Assembly (NCBI RefSeq): GCF_030123065.1
Contig: NZ_CP126093.1
Span: 2,918,001-2,982,000 of the forward strand
Origin: Neobacillus sp. DY30
GTDB lineage: Bacteria; Bacillota; Bacilli; Bacillales; Cytobacillaceae
Direction of reading: 5' to 3'
Length of the DNA stretch: 64,000 bases
Notes under the pieces: generated by a model
Databases searched by the model: none
Told to the model about the DNA's origin: nothing
The model's input: the letters and a program-made list of their open reading frames with translations, nothing else
In this document: in pieces, positions 18,208 through 28,099 of the stretch
Layout: the number at the start of each line of letters is the position of its first letter
How positions within the stretch are numbered: the first letter of the stretch is position 1
Made by a program: the position numbers and the translations under genes

Positions 18208-19335
18208 GTGAAAGTACTCAAACCCGGCTCAACCATTGGTATTTTAGGAGGAGGACAGCTAGGAAGAATGATTGCAATTGCGGGGAGAAATATGGGATAC
18301 CGCTTCAACACGTTAGACCCGACACCGGATTCTCCCTGCGGACAAGTTGCTGATCGTCAACTGAAAGCTCTGTTTTCCGACTTAAACGCCGCAAAGGAAT
18401 TAGCACAATTCTCAGATGTTATTACATACGAATTTGAGAATGTTGATTCTCATGTAGCCTCAATTTTAGAAACGACATCCTACGTACCACAAGGAAGCAG
18501 GCTCCTTAAAATAACACAAAATAGAATTCGGGAAAAAACAACGTTACAGTCCTTTGATGTGCCTGTTGCTCCTTTCAAGGTCATTGAAGCAGAAAACGAC
18601 ATTTACTCCGCTGCTGAAAGTCTAGGACTTCCTTGTGTAATGAAAACCGCAACAGGGGGCTACGATGGGAAAGGGCAGTGGGTTATTAGAAGTAAAGATG
18701 ATATAAAAATGGCGATTGAGGCTTGGAATAAAGCCGGAATTGACATGGTCATTGAACAATTTATCCCGCTGAGCAAAGAATTATCGGTGATTGTTGCCCG
18801 TAATGTACAAGGTCAAACGAAGACTTTCCCTGTAGCGGAAAATGTACATATTAATAATATCCTGCATCAGTCCATCGTTCCTGCCAGAATTACGAATGAG
18901 CAAACGAATCAAGCAGAAACGATCGCTTTGAGAATAGCTGACTCCTTACACGTAGTAGGATTAATTGCAATAGAAATGTTCCTAACGAATGATGGTAAAA
19001 TCATCGTCAATGAGTTAGCACCAAGACCACATAATTCAGGACATTATTCAATGGATGCCTGTATAACGTCTCAATTTGAACAACATATTCGGGCAATATG
19101 TGGACTGCCTTTAGGAGATACTACTCTTTTGACTCCGATTATTATGGTGAATATTTTAGGTCAGCATCTAAGTAACGTGCTAGCTAAAATCGACCAACTT
19201 CCTCCAACAGCTAAAATACATTTATACGGCAAAAAGGAAAGCGTGGAAAATAGGAAAATGGGCCATATCAATTTTTTGGGTCCAACTCTCGAATACGTGA
19301 ACCAGCAAATCAAAGACCTCCATATCTGGACATAA
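18208..19335 (+). CDS. purK: 5-(carboxyamino)imidazole ribonucleotide synthase PurK
   Basis: PurK converts AIR, ATP and bicarbonate to N5-CAIR. The 375-residue ATP-grasp protein has the N-terminal GILGGGQLGRMIAIAG loop (12-27) and the central ATP-grasp segment MKTATGGYDGKGQWV. The late NELAPRPHNSGHYSMDAC motif (near 271) is also conserved. The start is GTG after AGGAGG. It leads a same-strand cluster with purC, but purE, whose mutase consumes N5-CAIR and which normally precedes purK, is absent, as is purB. Confidence 0.96.
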   Translation: MKVLKPGSTIGILGGGQLGRMIAIAGRNMGYRFNTLDPTPDSPCGQVADRQLKALFSDLNAAKELAQFSDVITYEFENVDSHVASILETTSYVPQGSRLLKITQNRIREKTTLQSFDVPVAPFKVIEAENDIYSAAESLGLPCVMKTATGGYDGKGQWVIRSKDDIKMAIEAWNKAGIDMVIEQFIPLSKELSVIVARNVQGQTKTFPVAENVHINNILHQSIVPARITNEQTNQAETIALRIADSLHVVGLIAIEMFLTNDGKIIVNELAPRPHNSGHYSMDACITSQFEQHIRAICGLPLGDTTLLTPIIMVNILGQHLSNVLAKIDQLPPTAKIHLYGKKESVENRKMGHINFLGPTLEYVNQQIKDLHIWT

Positions 19336-19382
19336 AAGAAGTCGTCTATTTGTTCGGTAAGACTGAGTAAAGGAGAAAAATA

Positions 19383-20102
19383 ATGGAAAAATTAGAAATG
19401 CTTTATGAAGGTAAAGCGAAAAAGGTATATAAAACATCTGAGTCAGGAACGTATTGGATTGAATATAAAGATGACGCCACTGCCTTCAATGGCGAGAAAA
19501 AAGGGCAAATTGCCGGAAAAGGAACGTTAAATAACGAGATTAGTGCCATTTTTCTTAGTTTGTTGAAAGAAAAAGGGTTGGACAATCATTTTATAAAAAA
19601 ATTCTCATCAACCGAACAGATTGTTCAGCAGGTAGAAATTATTCTCATTGAGGTGGTAGTTCGAAACATAGCTGCAGGATCACTGGCAAAGAGGCTGGGA
19701 TGGGAGGAAGGGAAGGAACTTCCTCAAACGATAGTGGAATTCTACTATAAAAATGATGAACTAGGGGACCCTTTGATTAACCAAGATCACATCGCCATTC
19801 TTGGCTTAGCAACAGAGAAAGAATTAGCAGACATTCGAAACCAAGCTTTGAAAATCAACGAAATCTTAAACGAATATCTCTTAAACAAAGATCTAATCTT
19901 AGTTGATTTTAAATTGGAGTTTGGCAAAACTCCAGCTGGAGATATCATCTTAGCGGATGAAATCTCCCCGGATACGTGTCGTTTTTGGGATGCCCATACA
20001 AAGAAAAAATTAGATAAAGATCGGTTTAGACGGGATTTAGGAAATGTAGAGGAAGCCTATCAGGAAATCCTACGAAGAATTGGGGGTAGTGTTAATGTTT
20101 AA
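19383..20102 (+). CDS. purC: SAICAR synthetase PurC
   Basis: PurC ligates aspartate to CAIR with ATP to give SAICAR. The 239-residue length is typical. Signatures include [13 protein letters not shown] at the start, [15 protein letters not shown] near residue 96 and [12 protein letters not shown] near 195. AAAGGAG precedes the ATG. Its stop overlaps the purS start region by 8 bp, indicating translational coupling. Confidence 0.97.
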   Translation: MEKLEMLYEGKAKKVYKTSESGTYWIEYKDDATAFNGEKKGQIAGKGTLNNEISAIFLSLLKEKGLDNHFIKKFSSTEQIVQQVEIILIEVVVRNIAAGSLAKRLGWEEGKELPQTIVEFYYKNDELGDPLINQDHIAILGLATEKELADIRNQALKINEILNEYLLNKDLILVDFKLEFGKTPAGDIILADEISPDTCRFWDAHTKKKLDKDRFRRDLGNVEEAYQEILRRIGGSVNV

Positions 20103-20361
20103 AGCAACGGTGTATGTAACATTAAGAGAAAGCGTGTTAGACCCACAAGGGAATGCCGTCCACGAGTCGCTGCATTCGCTTGGGTACGACGAGGTTGGGG
20201 ATGTACGAATCGGGAAATACATGGAGCTTGAAATACAAAGCGATGATCAAAAGGCAGCAGAAGAACGGGTCAGGGATATGTGTGAAAAGCTGTTAGCCAA
20301 TACCGTGATTGAAGACTTTAGGTTTGATCTTACCAAGCTCCGAAGGATAGGAGGGGAGTAA
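20095..20361 (+). CDS. purS: FGAM synthase subunit PurS
   Basis: The 88-residue protein ([21 protein letters not shown], later [17 protein letters not shown]) is the small subunit that bridges PurQ and PurL in the Gram-positive FGAM synthase. The start at ATG 20095 follows GGGGG and overlaps the end of purC. An upstream in-frame GTG (20080) is less likely. purQ begins one base after the stop. Confidence 0.96.
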   Translation: MFKATVYVTLRESVLDPQGNAVHESLHSLGYDEVGDVRIGKYMELEIQSDDQKAAEERVRDMCEKLLANTVIEDFRFDLTKLRRIGGE

Positions 20362-20362
20362 G

Positions 20363-21046
20363 TTGAACTTTGCTGTACTGGTTTTTCCTGGTTCAAACTG
20401 TGATGTAGATATGTATAAAGCTATTTTAGATACGATTGAACAGCCTGTCGAATATGTATGGCATCTAGATACGGACCTATCAAAATATGATGCGATTCTC
20501 GTTCCGGGAGGATTCTCTTATGGCGATTATTTGCGGCCGGGGGCTGTAGCGAGTCTGTCTCCTGTCATGGAGCAGGTGAAAATCGCAGCGGAGGAGGGTA
20601 AATTGATTCTAGGTGTCTGCAATGGATTTCAAATCCTGACCGAAGCAAATCTTCTACCAGGTGCTTTAAGAAGAAATCAACGGTTGAAATTTCATTGTGA
20701 CACCATTGATCTAATAGTCGAAAACAACCAAACTCCGTTCACATCAGACTATCAGGAAGGCGAAACGATCCGTATCCCCATTGCCCATGGTGACGGAAAT
20801 TATTATTGCGACCTAGAAACGCTGAAGTATTTGGAAAAGAACAAACAAATTGTATTCAGGTATCAGGGGACGAATCCAAATGGCTCGATCTCTGAGATTG
20901 CCGGGGTCATCAATGAGAGAGGCAATGTGTTAGGATTAATGCCCCACCCGGAACGTGCCGTTCATAAATGGCTGGGAACAGATGACGGAAAACGGATGTT
21001 TTCATCTATTTTAAGTTACTGGAGGAAACAACATGGCACAGCATAA
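20363..21046 (+). CDS. purQ: FGAM synthase glutaminase subunit PurQ
   Basis: The 227-residue class I glutamine amidotransferase supplies ammonia to PurL. The nucleophile elbow GVCNGFQIL has the catalytic Cys near residue 86, and MPHPERAVH supplies the His/Glu pair near 193-197. The start is TTG, one base after the purS stop and behind GGAGGGGAG. The gene ends 14 bp inside purL. Confidence 0.97.
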   Translation: MNFAVLVFPGSNCDVDMYKAILDTIEQPVEYVWHLDTDLSKYDAILVPGGFSYGDYLRPGAVASLSPVMEQVKIAAEEGKLILGVCNGFQILTEANLLPGALRRNQRLKFHCDTIDLIVENNQTPFTSDYQEGETIRIPIAHGDGNYYCDLETLKYLEKNKQIVFRYQGTNPNGSISEIAGVINERGNVLGLMPHPERAVHKWLGTDDGKRMFSSILSYWRKQHGTA

Positions 21047-23321
21047 AGAACCAACTCCTGAACAAATTGTGGAACAGAAGGTCTATCGGGAAATGGGTTT
21101 GACGGACGAAGAGTTTGAGAAAGTAATCGAGATTCTCGGGCGGAAACCGAATTATACCGAAACGGGCATCTTTAGTGTGATGTGGTCCGAGCATTGCAGC
21201 TATAAAAATTCGAAGGTAGTCCTCAAGCGTTTTCCAACTTCCGGCCCTCATGTTCTCCAAGGTCCTGGTGAAGGAGCGGGGATTGTCGATATTGGAGATC
21301 AACAAGCAGTTGTGTTTAAAATTGAAAGCCACAATCATCCATCGGCCATTGAACCTTATCAAGGGGCTGCTACAGGTGTTGGAGGGATTATTCGTGATGT
21401 TTTTTCCATGGGTGCGCGCCCGATTGCGCTATTGAACTCATTAAGATTTGGCGAACTTGATAATCCAAAAACCAAATATATATTTGAAAATGTGGTCGCC
21501 GGTATTGCTGGATATGGGAATTGTATGGGCATCCCTACGGTTGGCGGCGAGATCTACTTTGATTCTTCTTATGAAGGAAATCCCCTTGTTAACGCGATGT
21601 GTGTAGGTTTAATAGATCATAATCAAATTCAAAAAGGCGTGGCGAAAGGGATTGGTAACCCAGTTATTTATGTTGGCGCGGCTACCGGGAGAGACGGCAT
21701 TCATGGAGCGACCTTCGCTTCAGAAGAGTTGAGTGAGAATTCCGAAGCAAAGCGTCCGGCTGTCCAAGTGGGCGATCCTTTTATGGAAAAATTACTTCTG
21801 GAAGCGACTTTAGAATTGATTGCTTCTGGTCATGTGGTAGGAATACAAGATATGGGGGCAGCAGGATTAACCAGCTCCAGCTCCGAAATGGCAAGTAAAG
21901 CGGGAAATGGCGTTGAATTAAATCTTGATCTCGTTCCACAGCGCGAAAGAGGAATGAGTGCCTATGAAATGATGCTCTCAGAATCACAAGAAAGAATGCT
22001 GGTGGTTGCGAAAAAAGGCAAAGAAGAAGATGTAAAAAAGATTTTTGACAAATGGGGACTCCACTCTGCTGTGATCGGACGGGTAACCGACGATAACCAA
22101 CTCCGTTTACTTCACAAAGGAGAGGTGGTTGCCGAAATCCCAGCAGACAAGCTGGCAGAAGATGCGCCGGTCTATTGTAAGCCCTCTAAAGAGGCTCCTT
22201 ATTACCAACAATATTCATCATTAGACCCAGCTCAAACAATAGCAGAACCAGATGACTATAATACCGTTTTGAGACAGCTTCTAGCATCCCCTACGATTGC
22301 CAGCAAAGAGTGGGTGTATCAACAATATGACTATATGGTGAGAACCAACACCGCCGTCATCCCTGGATCGGATGCTGCGGTCGTTGCTATACGTGGCACA
22401 AGGAAAGCCTTAGCGATGACAACGGATTGTAACGGAAGATATGTTTATCTTGATCCATTCGTTGGAGGAGCGATCGCTGTTGCAGAAGCAGCCCGTAATG
22501 TCGTTTGTTCCGGTGCGGAACCTTTAGCCATTACCGATAACCTAAACTTTGGCAGTCCGGAAAAACCGGAAATCTTCTGGCAGTTTGAAAAGGCTGCGGA
22601 TGGCATAAGTGAAGCGTGCCGGCAGCTGAATACGCCAGTTATTGGCGGAAACGTGAGTCTCTATAACGAGACAAAAGGCGAAGCGATCTTTCCAACACCA
22701 ACGATTGGAATGGTAGGGTTAATTAAAGATATCGTTCATATCACGACTCAGGAATTCAAAAAAGAGGGAGATTTGATCTTTTTAATTGGGGAAACCAAGG
22801 CTGAAATAGGCGGTACAGAATATCAAAAAATCGTGACAGGAAAGATTGAAGGACGTCCTCCACAGATCAACCTGGAATTAGAAAAGAAAGTTCAAGCTTT
22901 TACTCTAAAGATCATTCAAGAGGGATTGGTGCAATCCGCCCATGATACAGCCGAAGGCGGTATCGCAGTTGCTCTAGCGGAAAGCTGTATAGGTGGGAAG
23001 CTTGGAGCAGACATTCAATTAACGGAAGAACTTCGATTAGACTTTAGTCTTTTTAGTGAATCGCAATCTCGTATTATTATTTCGGTCTCACCGGAACATA
23101 GTGAAAGGATAAAGGAAATGGCACAACAGCTTGAAGTACCGATAAAAGAAATCGGCATCGTAAAAGGTACGGAATTAACGATTGCACACATGGGTAAGAA
23201 CGTCATTTCTCAGCCGGTTGCTGAATTGGATACGGTCTGGAGAAGTGCCATTCCAGACATTATGCGTTCGGGATTATTAAAAAAATTCAGCACCCAGGAA
23301 ATCTCTGCAAGTTTACCGTAA
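21033..23321 (+). CDS. purL: FGAM synthase large subunit PurL
   Basis: The 762-residue small-type PurL carries out ATP-dependent amidation of FGAR to FGAM in complex with PurS and PurQ. Conserved segments include [14 protein letters not shown] (near 47), [24 protein letters not shown] (near 91, given here in part as [16 protein letters not shown]) and [15 protein letters not shown] (near 271). [10 protein letters not shown] (near 540) is also present. GGAGG precedes the ATG. In B. subtilis purF follows; here purM follows 13 bp later. Confidence 0.97.
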   Translation: MAQHKEPTPEQIVEQKVYREMGLTDEEFEKVIEILGRKPNYTETGIFSVMWSEHCSYKNSKVVLKRFPTSGPHVLQGPGEGAGIVDIGDQQAVVFKIESHNHPSAIEPYQGAATGVGGIIRDVFSMGARPIALLNSLRFGELDNPKTKYIFENVVAGIAGYGNCMGIPTVGGEIYFDSSYEGNPLVNAMCVGLIDHNQIQKGVAKGIGNPVIYVGAATGRDGIHGATFASEELSENSEAKRPAVQVGDPFMEKLLLEATLELIASGHVVGIQDMGAAGLTSSSSEMASKAGNGVELNLDLVPQRERGMSAYEMMLSESQERMLVVAKKGKEEDVKKIFDKWGLHSAVIGRVTDDNQLRLLHKGEVVAEIPADKLAEDAPVYCKPSKEAPYYQQYSSLDPAQTIAEPDDYNTVLRQLLASPTIASKEWVYQQYDYMVRTNTAVIPGSDAAVVAIRGTRKALAMTTDCNGRYVYLDPFVGGAIAVAEAARNVVCSGAEPLAITDNLNFGSPEKPEIFWQFEKAADGISEACRQLNTPVIGGNVSLYNETKGEAIFPTPTIGMVGLIKDIVHITTQEFKKEGDLIFLIGETKAEIGGTEYQKIVTGKIEGRPPQINLELEKKVQAFTLKIIQEGLVQSAHDTAEGGIAVALAESCIGGKLGADIQLTEELRLDFSLFSESQSRIIISVSPEHSERIKEMAQQLEVPIKEIGIVKGTELTIAHMGKNVISQPVAELDTVWRSAIPDIMRSGLLKKFSTQEISASLP

Positions 23322-23334
23322 AGGAGGGAAACAG

Positions 23335-24369
23335 ATGAGCGATGCATATCGCCAAGCAGGAGTTAACATAGATGCAGGAAATGAAGCAGTTGAAAGAATG
23401 AAAAAACATGTAAAAAAAACCTTCCGTCCCGAGGTGTTAACCGGATTGGGAGGTTTTGGAGCTCTGTTTAAACCAGACTTAACGGGAATGGAAGAGCCTG
23501 TTTTTGTTTCTGGTACAGATGGTGTTGGGACCAAGTTGAAAATCGCCTTTGTAATGGACAAACACGATACCATCGGAATTGATGCAGTTGCGATGTGTGT
23601 AAATGATGTCATCGTCCAAGGGGCAGAGCCGCTTTTTTTCCTAGACTATCTAGCCTGCGGTAAAATCATCCCAGAAAAAATTGAAGCCATCGTAAAAGGA
23701 ATTGCAGATGGCTGCCTGCAGGCAGGGTGTTCACTCATTGGCGGCGAAACTGCCGAGATGCCGGGGATGTATCAAGACGAGGAATATGATATTGCTGGCT
23801 TTACAGTGGGAATCGTCGATCAAAAACATGTGATTGATGGATCAAAAGTAAAGGAAGGCCAGGTACTCATCGGTTTAGCTTCAAGCGGTGTACATAGCAA
23901 TGGGTTTTCACTTGTCCGAAAAGTTCTTTTGGAAGACGCTAAGCTATCCTTAGGTGACTATGTGGATGAATTGGGAGCTGAATTGGGAGCGGTGTTACTC
24001 GAACCGACGAAAATTTATGTAAAATCGATCCTTTCAACGGTGCGGAAATATCCTGTCTCTGGTCTGGTACATGTGACAGGCGGAGGCTTTTACGATAACA
24101 TTCCACGCATTTTACCCGAAGGCTTACAGGCTAAGATAAGGAATGGATCTTGGAAGATCCCACCCATTTTTTCCTTTATCCAAGCTACAGGCAAAATATC
24201 CGATTATGATATGTTCCGAACGTTTAATATGGGAATCGGGATGATTCTAGTTGTTGATTCTGCAGACTCACGTGAAATTTTGGAGTACCTGCAATCCTTA
24301 GGTGAAGATGCCTTTGAAATTGGTACAGTCCAAAAAGGAACCGAAGAAGTCGTATTCAAAAAGGAGTAA
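23335..24369 (+). CDS. purM: AIR synthetase PurM
   Basis: The 344-residue enzyme closes FGAM to AIR with ATP. Signature parts are [16 protein letters not shown] at the start, [13 protein letters not shown] near residue 62, [11 protein letters not shown] near 137 and [12 protein letters not shown] near 248. GGAGGG precedes the ATG. It is 13 bp after purL and 2 bp before purN, so all are likely one transcript. Confidence 0.96.
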   Translation: MSDAYRQAGVNIDAGNEAVERMKKHVKKTFRPEVLTGLGGFGALFKPDLTGMEEPVFVSGTDGVGTKLKIAFVMDKHDTIGIDAVAMCVNDVIVQGAEPLFFLDYLACGKIIPEKIEAIVKGIADGCLQAGCSLIGGETAEMPGMYQDEEYDIAGFTVGIVDQKHVIDGSKVKEGQVLIGLASSGVHSNGFSLVRKVLLEDAKLSLGDYVDELGAELGAVLLEPTKIYVKSILSTVRKYPVSGLVHVTGGGFYDNIPRILPEGLQAKIRNGSWKIPPIFSFIQATGKISDYDMFRTFNMGIGMILVVDSADSREILEYLQSLGEDAFEIGTVQKGTEEVVFKKE

Positions 24370-24371
24370 GT

Positions 24372-24983
24372 ATGAAGATTGCGGTTTTTGCTTCTGGTAC
24401 AGGTTCTAATTTTACAGCGATTTTGGAAGCCATCCAGTCTAAAAAAATTACGAACGTTCAAGTGGTTTTACTAGTCAGTGACCGCCCTCAAGCCTTAGCT
24501 GTCCAGAAAGCAAAGGATGAATCGATCCCGGTGTTTACTTTCAATGCTAAGGATTATCCGAACAAACAAGCTTATGAAGAAGAGATTCTTGAAAAGCTAA
24601 CCCAAAGGCATGTGGAGTTTATCGTATTGGCTGGCTATATGCGACTGTTGGGTCATGTTTTACTCAATGCTTATGATAGAAAAATCATTAACGTACACCC
24701 ATCCTTATTACCCGTTTTCGCAGGAAAAGATGCCATTGGCCAAGCCCTCGATTATCGGGTAAAGGTGACGGGTGTGACGGTCCATTATGTAGATGAAGGA
24801 ATGGATACCGGTCCTATTATTGCACAGCGTGCCGTTACAATCGATTCGGGTGAGACAAGAGAAACATTAATAAAAAAGATTCAGGAACAGGAGCACAGCT
24901 TGTTACCGGAAGTGATCCAGAGTCTTGCAAATAAGGAGGAAGCAAAAAATGAAGGTGTTAGTGGTAGGGGGAGGCGGCCGTGA
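24372..24983 (+). CDS. purN: GAR transformylase PurN
   Basis: PurN transfers a formyl group from 10-formyl-THF to GAR. The 203-residue protein has ASGTGSNFTAI near residue 7 and the catalytic INVHPSLLP followed by KDAIGQAL near 105-125. The usual PAFPG after the HPSLLP motif reads PVFAG here. The DEGMDTGPI loop is intact. Its C-terminus overlaps purD by 35 bp, so it was joined directly to purD. In B. subtilis purH lies between them. Confidence 0.95.
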   Translation: MKIAVFASGTGSNFTAILEAIQSKKITNVQVVLLVSDRPQALAVQKAKDESIPVFTFNAKDYPNKQAYEEEILEKLTQRHVEFIVLAGYMRLLGHVLLNAYDRKIINVHPSLLPVFAGKDAIGQALDYRVKVTGVTVHYVDEGMDTGPIIAQRAVTIDSGETRETLIKKIQEQEHSLLPEVIQSLANKEEAKNEGVSGRGRRP

Positions 24984-26211
24984 GCATGCTATTGTTTGGA
25001 AACTGTCTCAAAGTCCTAAAATAAAGAAATTGTATTGTGCTCCTGGCAATCCTGGAATTGCAGAATTGGCAGAATGCGTTTCGATTGAGGTTACAGAAAT
25101 TGAAAAATTGGCGGATTTTGCAAAAAGAGAAAACATTGATCTTACTTTTGTTGGACCAGAAGAGCCACTTTCAAAGGGTATTGTAAATTATTTTAAAGAA
25201 CAGGGATTAACGGTATATGGTCCTTCAAGGGAAGCAGCACAAATTGAGGCGAGTAAAGAATTCGCCAAAGAATTAATGGTAAAATATCAGATTCCCACTG
25301 CGAAATATGCTGCTTTTACAAACTACGGGGAAGCACTTGCCTATGTTCGCAGTGAAGGAGCACCTATTGTGATTAAAGCGGATGGACTAGCTGCAGGAAA
25401 AGGTGTGGTTGTGGCATTAAGCTTGGAAGAAGCGGAGGCTGCACTTAAAAGTATGATGCAAGATGTGACGTTTGGTACGGCGGGAGTGAGAGTGGTAATT
25501 GAGGAATTTCTCGAGGGGGAGGAGATGACGCTTCTCTCATTTGTGAATGGGTCTACTGTAAAGCCGATGGTTACATCTCAGGACCATAAGCCAGTGTATG
25601 ACGGTGACAAGGGGCTAAATACCGGCGGGATGGGAACGTACGCTCCTTTGCCGCATATTGATCCCTCCGTGACTGAGCGGATTATTAAGACAATCGTCCA
25701 GCCAACCGCCGAAGCGATGGTGGCAGAAGGAGTACCTTATGAGGGTATTCTCTATACCGGTTTGATGCTGACAAAAGAAGGACCAAAAGTCATTGAATAT
25801 AATGCGCGGTTTGGCGATCCGGAAACCCAGGTTGTTGTTCCTTTATTAGAAACTGATTTACTTGAAATTTTGACTGCAAGTCTCACCGGAAAGCTGGAAA
25901 ATGTAGAGGTTAAATGGAAAGACAAGTCAGCAATTTGCGTAATAATGTCTTCAGCCGGTTATCCAGGCCCATACGAAAAGGGAAAAGTCATATATGGTTT
26001 AGACCAAGTCGTTAATTCAACGATTATTTTCCATGCCGGTACCGACATGAGGGATGGAGAAATTATTACAAATGGCGGTCGGGTTCTAGGAGTTACCGCG
26101 ATCGCAGAAACGCTTAAAGAAGCACGTGAATTAGCTTACCAGTCAGTAGAAAAGGTATCATTTATGGGAGCACATTACCGAACAGATATTGGATCAAAAG
26201 CATTCCATTGA
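24949..26211 (+). CDS. purD: GAR synthetase PurD
   Basis: The 420-residue ATP-grasp enzyme ligates glycine to phosphoribosylamine. Signatures are MKVLVVGGGGREHAIVWKL at the start, KADGLAAGKGVVVA near residue 145, and GGMGTYAPLP plus YNARFGDPETQ near 230-295. ATG 24949 is the start because AAGGAGGAAG precedes it; an in-frame upstream start would lie inside purN. It ends the cluster, and no clear terminator follows before the MITE at 26317. Confidence 0.96.
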   Translation: MKVLVVGGGGREHAIVWKLSQSPKIKKLYCAPGNPGIAELAECVSIEVTEIEKLADFAKRENIDLTFVGPEEPLSKGIVNYFKEQGLTVYGPSREAAQIEASKEFAKELMVKYQIPTAKYAAFTNYGEALAYVRSEGAPIVIKADGLAAGKGVVVALSLEEAEAALKSMMQDVTFGTAGVRVVIEEFLEGEEMTLLSFVNGSTVKPMVTSQDHKPVYDGDKGLNTGGMGTYAPLPHIDPSVTERIIKTIVQPTAEAMVAEGVPYEGILYTGLMLTKEGPKVIEYNARFGDPETQVVVPLLETDLLEILTASLTGKLENVEVKWKDKSAICVIMSSAGYPGPYEKGKVIYGLDQVVNSTIIFHAGTDMRDGEIITNGGRVLGVTAIAETLKEARELAYQSVEKVSFMGAHYRTDIGSKAFH

Positions 26212-26316
26212 TTAGTTTGCCGGGTTAATAAAATAGGGAGTGTTAATGATAAAAACTCGTATTGTCTTTCAAAAAGATGGAATTTAGGTTCTGCTTAAGT
26301 TCGGTCTTTTTTCAAA

Positions 26317-26610
26317 GGCTTTGTTAAAGATTGATGTTGATTTCCTCTTACGAAAATCTTATGAAGGACTAATCTCATTGGGAACTCTCCTGATTTGTCT
26401 TTCATCACGCTTATGAAGGACTAATCTCACTGTGGAATCTTCTGATTTGTCTTTCATCACGCTTATGAAGGACTAATCTCACTGTGGAATCTCCTGATTT
26501 GTCTTTCATCACGCTTATGAAGGACTAATCTCATTGGAAATTCTCCTGATTTGTCCTTCATCGCCTTTTATACGGCTGTACTAAAATTCAACAATGAATT
26601 TAACAAAGCT
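26317..26610. mobile_element. MITE-like element with IS1595-type ends
   Basis: The left end is GGCTTTGTTAAAGATTGATG and the right end, reversed, begins AGCTTTGTTAAATTCATTGT. These are terminal inverted repeats of about 26 bp with mismatches. Flanking octamers TTTTCAAA (26309-26316) and TTTTCGAA (26611-26618) match 7 of 8, as expected of an 8-bp target duplication. The ends match those of the complete IS1595-family element at 51334-53259. No coding capacity exists; the interior is four 52-bp hairpin repeats. It lies between purD and the hxlR-type gene. Confidence 0.7.
26358..26565. repeat. four tandem 52-bp repeats, each an inverted repeat
   Basis: Units start at 26358, 26410, 26462 and 26514. 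Each begins CTTATGAAGGACTAATCTCA and ends TGATTTGTCYTTCATC, so the unit ends pair with each other (ATGAAGGACTAATC against GATTTGTCTTTCAT), giving a stem of about 14 bp. Units 2 and 3 differ by a single base, while the middle loop varies most between units 1 and 4. Confidence 0.9.
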
Positions 26611-26673
26611 TTTTCGAAAAGGACCAAGAGAACCTTCCCCTTCGTGTTCATTCAAAATCCTGATAGAGTAATC

Positions 26674-27000
26674 CTACGCCCAGTAAGAACCCCAATATTT
26701 CATTTCTTTTATAATAGTATGTAAGGATTGTCCCTTTTCAGTAAGTGAATATTCAACGGTTACGGGTACTGTAGCGTAAACAGTCCGAATGAGAACACCA
26801 TTCGATTCTAAATGTCTTAGCGTATCGGTTAAGGCCTTTGGACTAACATTTGAAATCGCCTTTTGTAATTCTCCAAACCGTTTTGTCCCTTCGAATAACT
26901 CTCTTAATACGAGAAATGACCATTTTCCTCCAATGACACTAAGTGCTTTTTCAATCGAACATTCAATCTTTAAGGGTTGCTTTTCTATTAATTCGCTCAT
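26674..27000 (-). CDS. HxlR family transcriptional regulator
   Basis: The 108-residue winged-helix protein has the HxlR core: CSIEKALSVIGGKWSFLVLRELFEGTKRF (about 14-42), then PKALTDTLRHLESNGVL. HxlR regulators often sense electrophiles or redox stress through an N-terminal cysteine; Cys14 fits that position. It is divergent from an aldo/keto reductase operon, with a 17-bp palindrome between, and it probably controls that operon. Confidence 0.88.
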   Translation of the reverse strand: MSELIEKQPLKIECSIEKALSVIGGKWSFLVLRELFEGTKRFGELQKAISNVSPKALTDTLRHLESNGVLIRTVYATVPVTVEYSLTEKGQSLHTIIKEMKYWGSYWA

Positions 27001-27026
27001 AGACTACCTCTTTCTAAATTATAGAA

Positions 27027-27043
27027 ACTATAAATTTTATAGT
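27027..27043. promoter_or_regulatory. palindromic operator candidate for HxlR protein
   Basis: ACTATAAA-T-TTTATAGT is a perfect 17-bp palindrome between the divergent hxlR-type gene and the reductase operon. HxlR dimers bind such dyads near their own promoters; the link is inferred. Confidence 0.5.
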
Positions 27044-27158
27044 AAATAATATATAGGTTATTATATCAAAAATATTTCAGTGGTTGTTGTTTAAATGGTG
27101 AAAACGTATACTTTTTTTGTAAGGTTTTTATCAAGAAATAGAAAGGGAGATCAAACAA

Positions 27159-28085
27159 ATGAAATACCGCAAGCTTGGAAAAACAGATTTAAATGTATCT
27201 GTTGTTGGAATCGGTACTTGGCAATATGGCGGCGAATGGGGAAAAGATTTCACACAAAAAGAAGTGGATGAAATCCTAGACAAAGCCAAGGAAATGGGAA
27301 TTAATTTGATTGATACAGCCGAATGTTACGGTGACCACCTTTCTGAAAAATTTATCGGCAGCTACTTAAACAATCAAAACCGGGAGGATTGGATTGTCGC
27401 AACGAAATTCGGCCATCATTTTCATGAGTCCTTTACCCGTACAAATCATTGGTCCGCTGGGGATGTTGTGAAGCAGTTGGACGATTCTTTAAGAGCACTT
27501 CAAACAGACTATGTAGACATCTATCAATTTCATTCTGGCAGTGATGACGTCTTTCAAAATGAAGAATTATGGACGGTGTTGGACAAGCAGATAAAGGCAG
27601 GGAAAATCCGCCATCTAGGAATATCAATCGGTTCAAACGAAAATATATATCAAACCGACTTAGCAACGGAAGTAAATGCCAGTGTAATTCAGGTTGTCTA
27701 TAACCGGTTAGACCGTAAACCGGAGGAACAAGTTTTTCCTTCCTGTGAAAGGCAAAATCTTGGAGTCCTGGCTCGGGTTCCTTTAGCAAGCGGTTATTTA
27801 AGCGGTAAATATAAGCCTGGTGCAGTATTTGATCAAAACGATGTTCGAAATAACCATTTACAAAGTGAAGTGTTAAAGCAGCTTAAACTAGTGGAAGAAA
27901 TTCAACGCACTGAAGTCCCGGAAGGAGTTAACATGGCTCAATGGGCACTTGCATGGTGCCTAAAGCATTCAGCCGTTACGAGTGTAATCCCAGGATGTAA
28001 AAATATAGAACAAGTTGAATTAAATGCACGGGCTGCAGACTTAGAATTGGTATCAGATAAGCACCCACAAGCTGTGGAAGTTTAA
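27159..28085 (+). CDS. aldo/keto reductase
   Basis: The 308-residue TIM-barrel NADPH-dependent reductase has the catalytic tetrad D52, Y57, K83 and H125. It resembles the IolS/YqkF-like branch. GGGAG precedes the ATG. It starts a three-gene same-strand run with an epimerase and a second reductase, and it is divergent from hxlR-type regulation, suggesting carbonyl or aldehyde detoxification. Confidence 0.88.
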   Translation: MKYRKLGKTDLNVSVVGIGTWQYGGEWGKDFTQKEVDEILDKAKEMGINLIDTAECYGDHLSEKFIGSYLNNQNREDWIVATKFGHHFHESFTRTNHWSAGDVVKQLDDSLRALQTDYVDIYQFHSGSDDVFQNEELWTVLDKQIKAGKIRHLGISIGSNENIYQTDLATEVNASVIQVVYNRLDRKPEEQVFPSCERQNLGVLARVPLASGYLSGKYKPGAVFDQNDVRNNHLQSEVLKQLKLVEEIQRTEVPEGVNMAQWALAWCLKHSAVTSVIPGCKNIEQVELNARAADLELVSDKHPQAVEV

Positions 28086-28099
28086 TAGGAGGTATGAAA

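Noticed and set aside
26358..26565. The 52-bp repeats as a CRISPR array
   Set aside because: The units are contiguous with no unique spacers, each is self-complementary, and no cas genes are present.
28094..28099. The earlier ATG of the epimerase gene
   Set aside because: It lies one base after AGGAGG, too close for initiation. The next in-frame ATG at 28100 is properly spaced.
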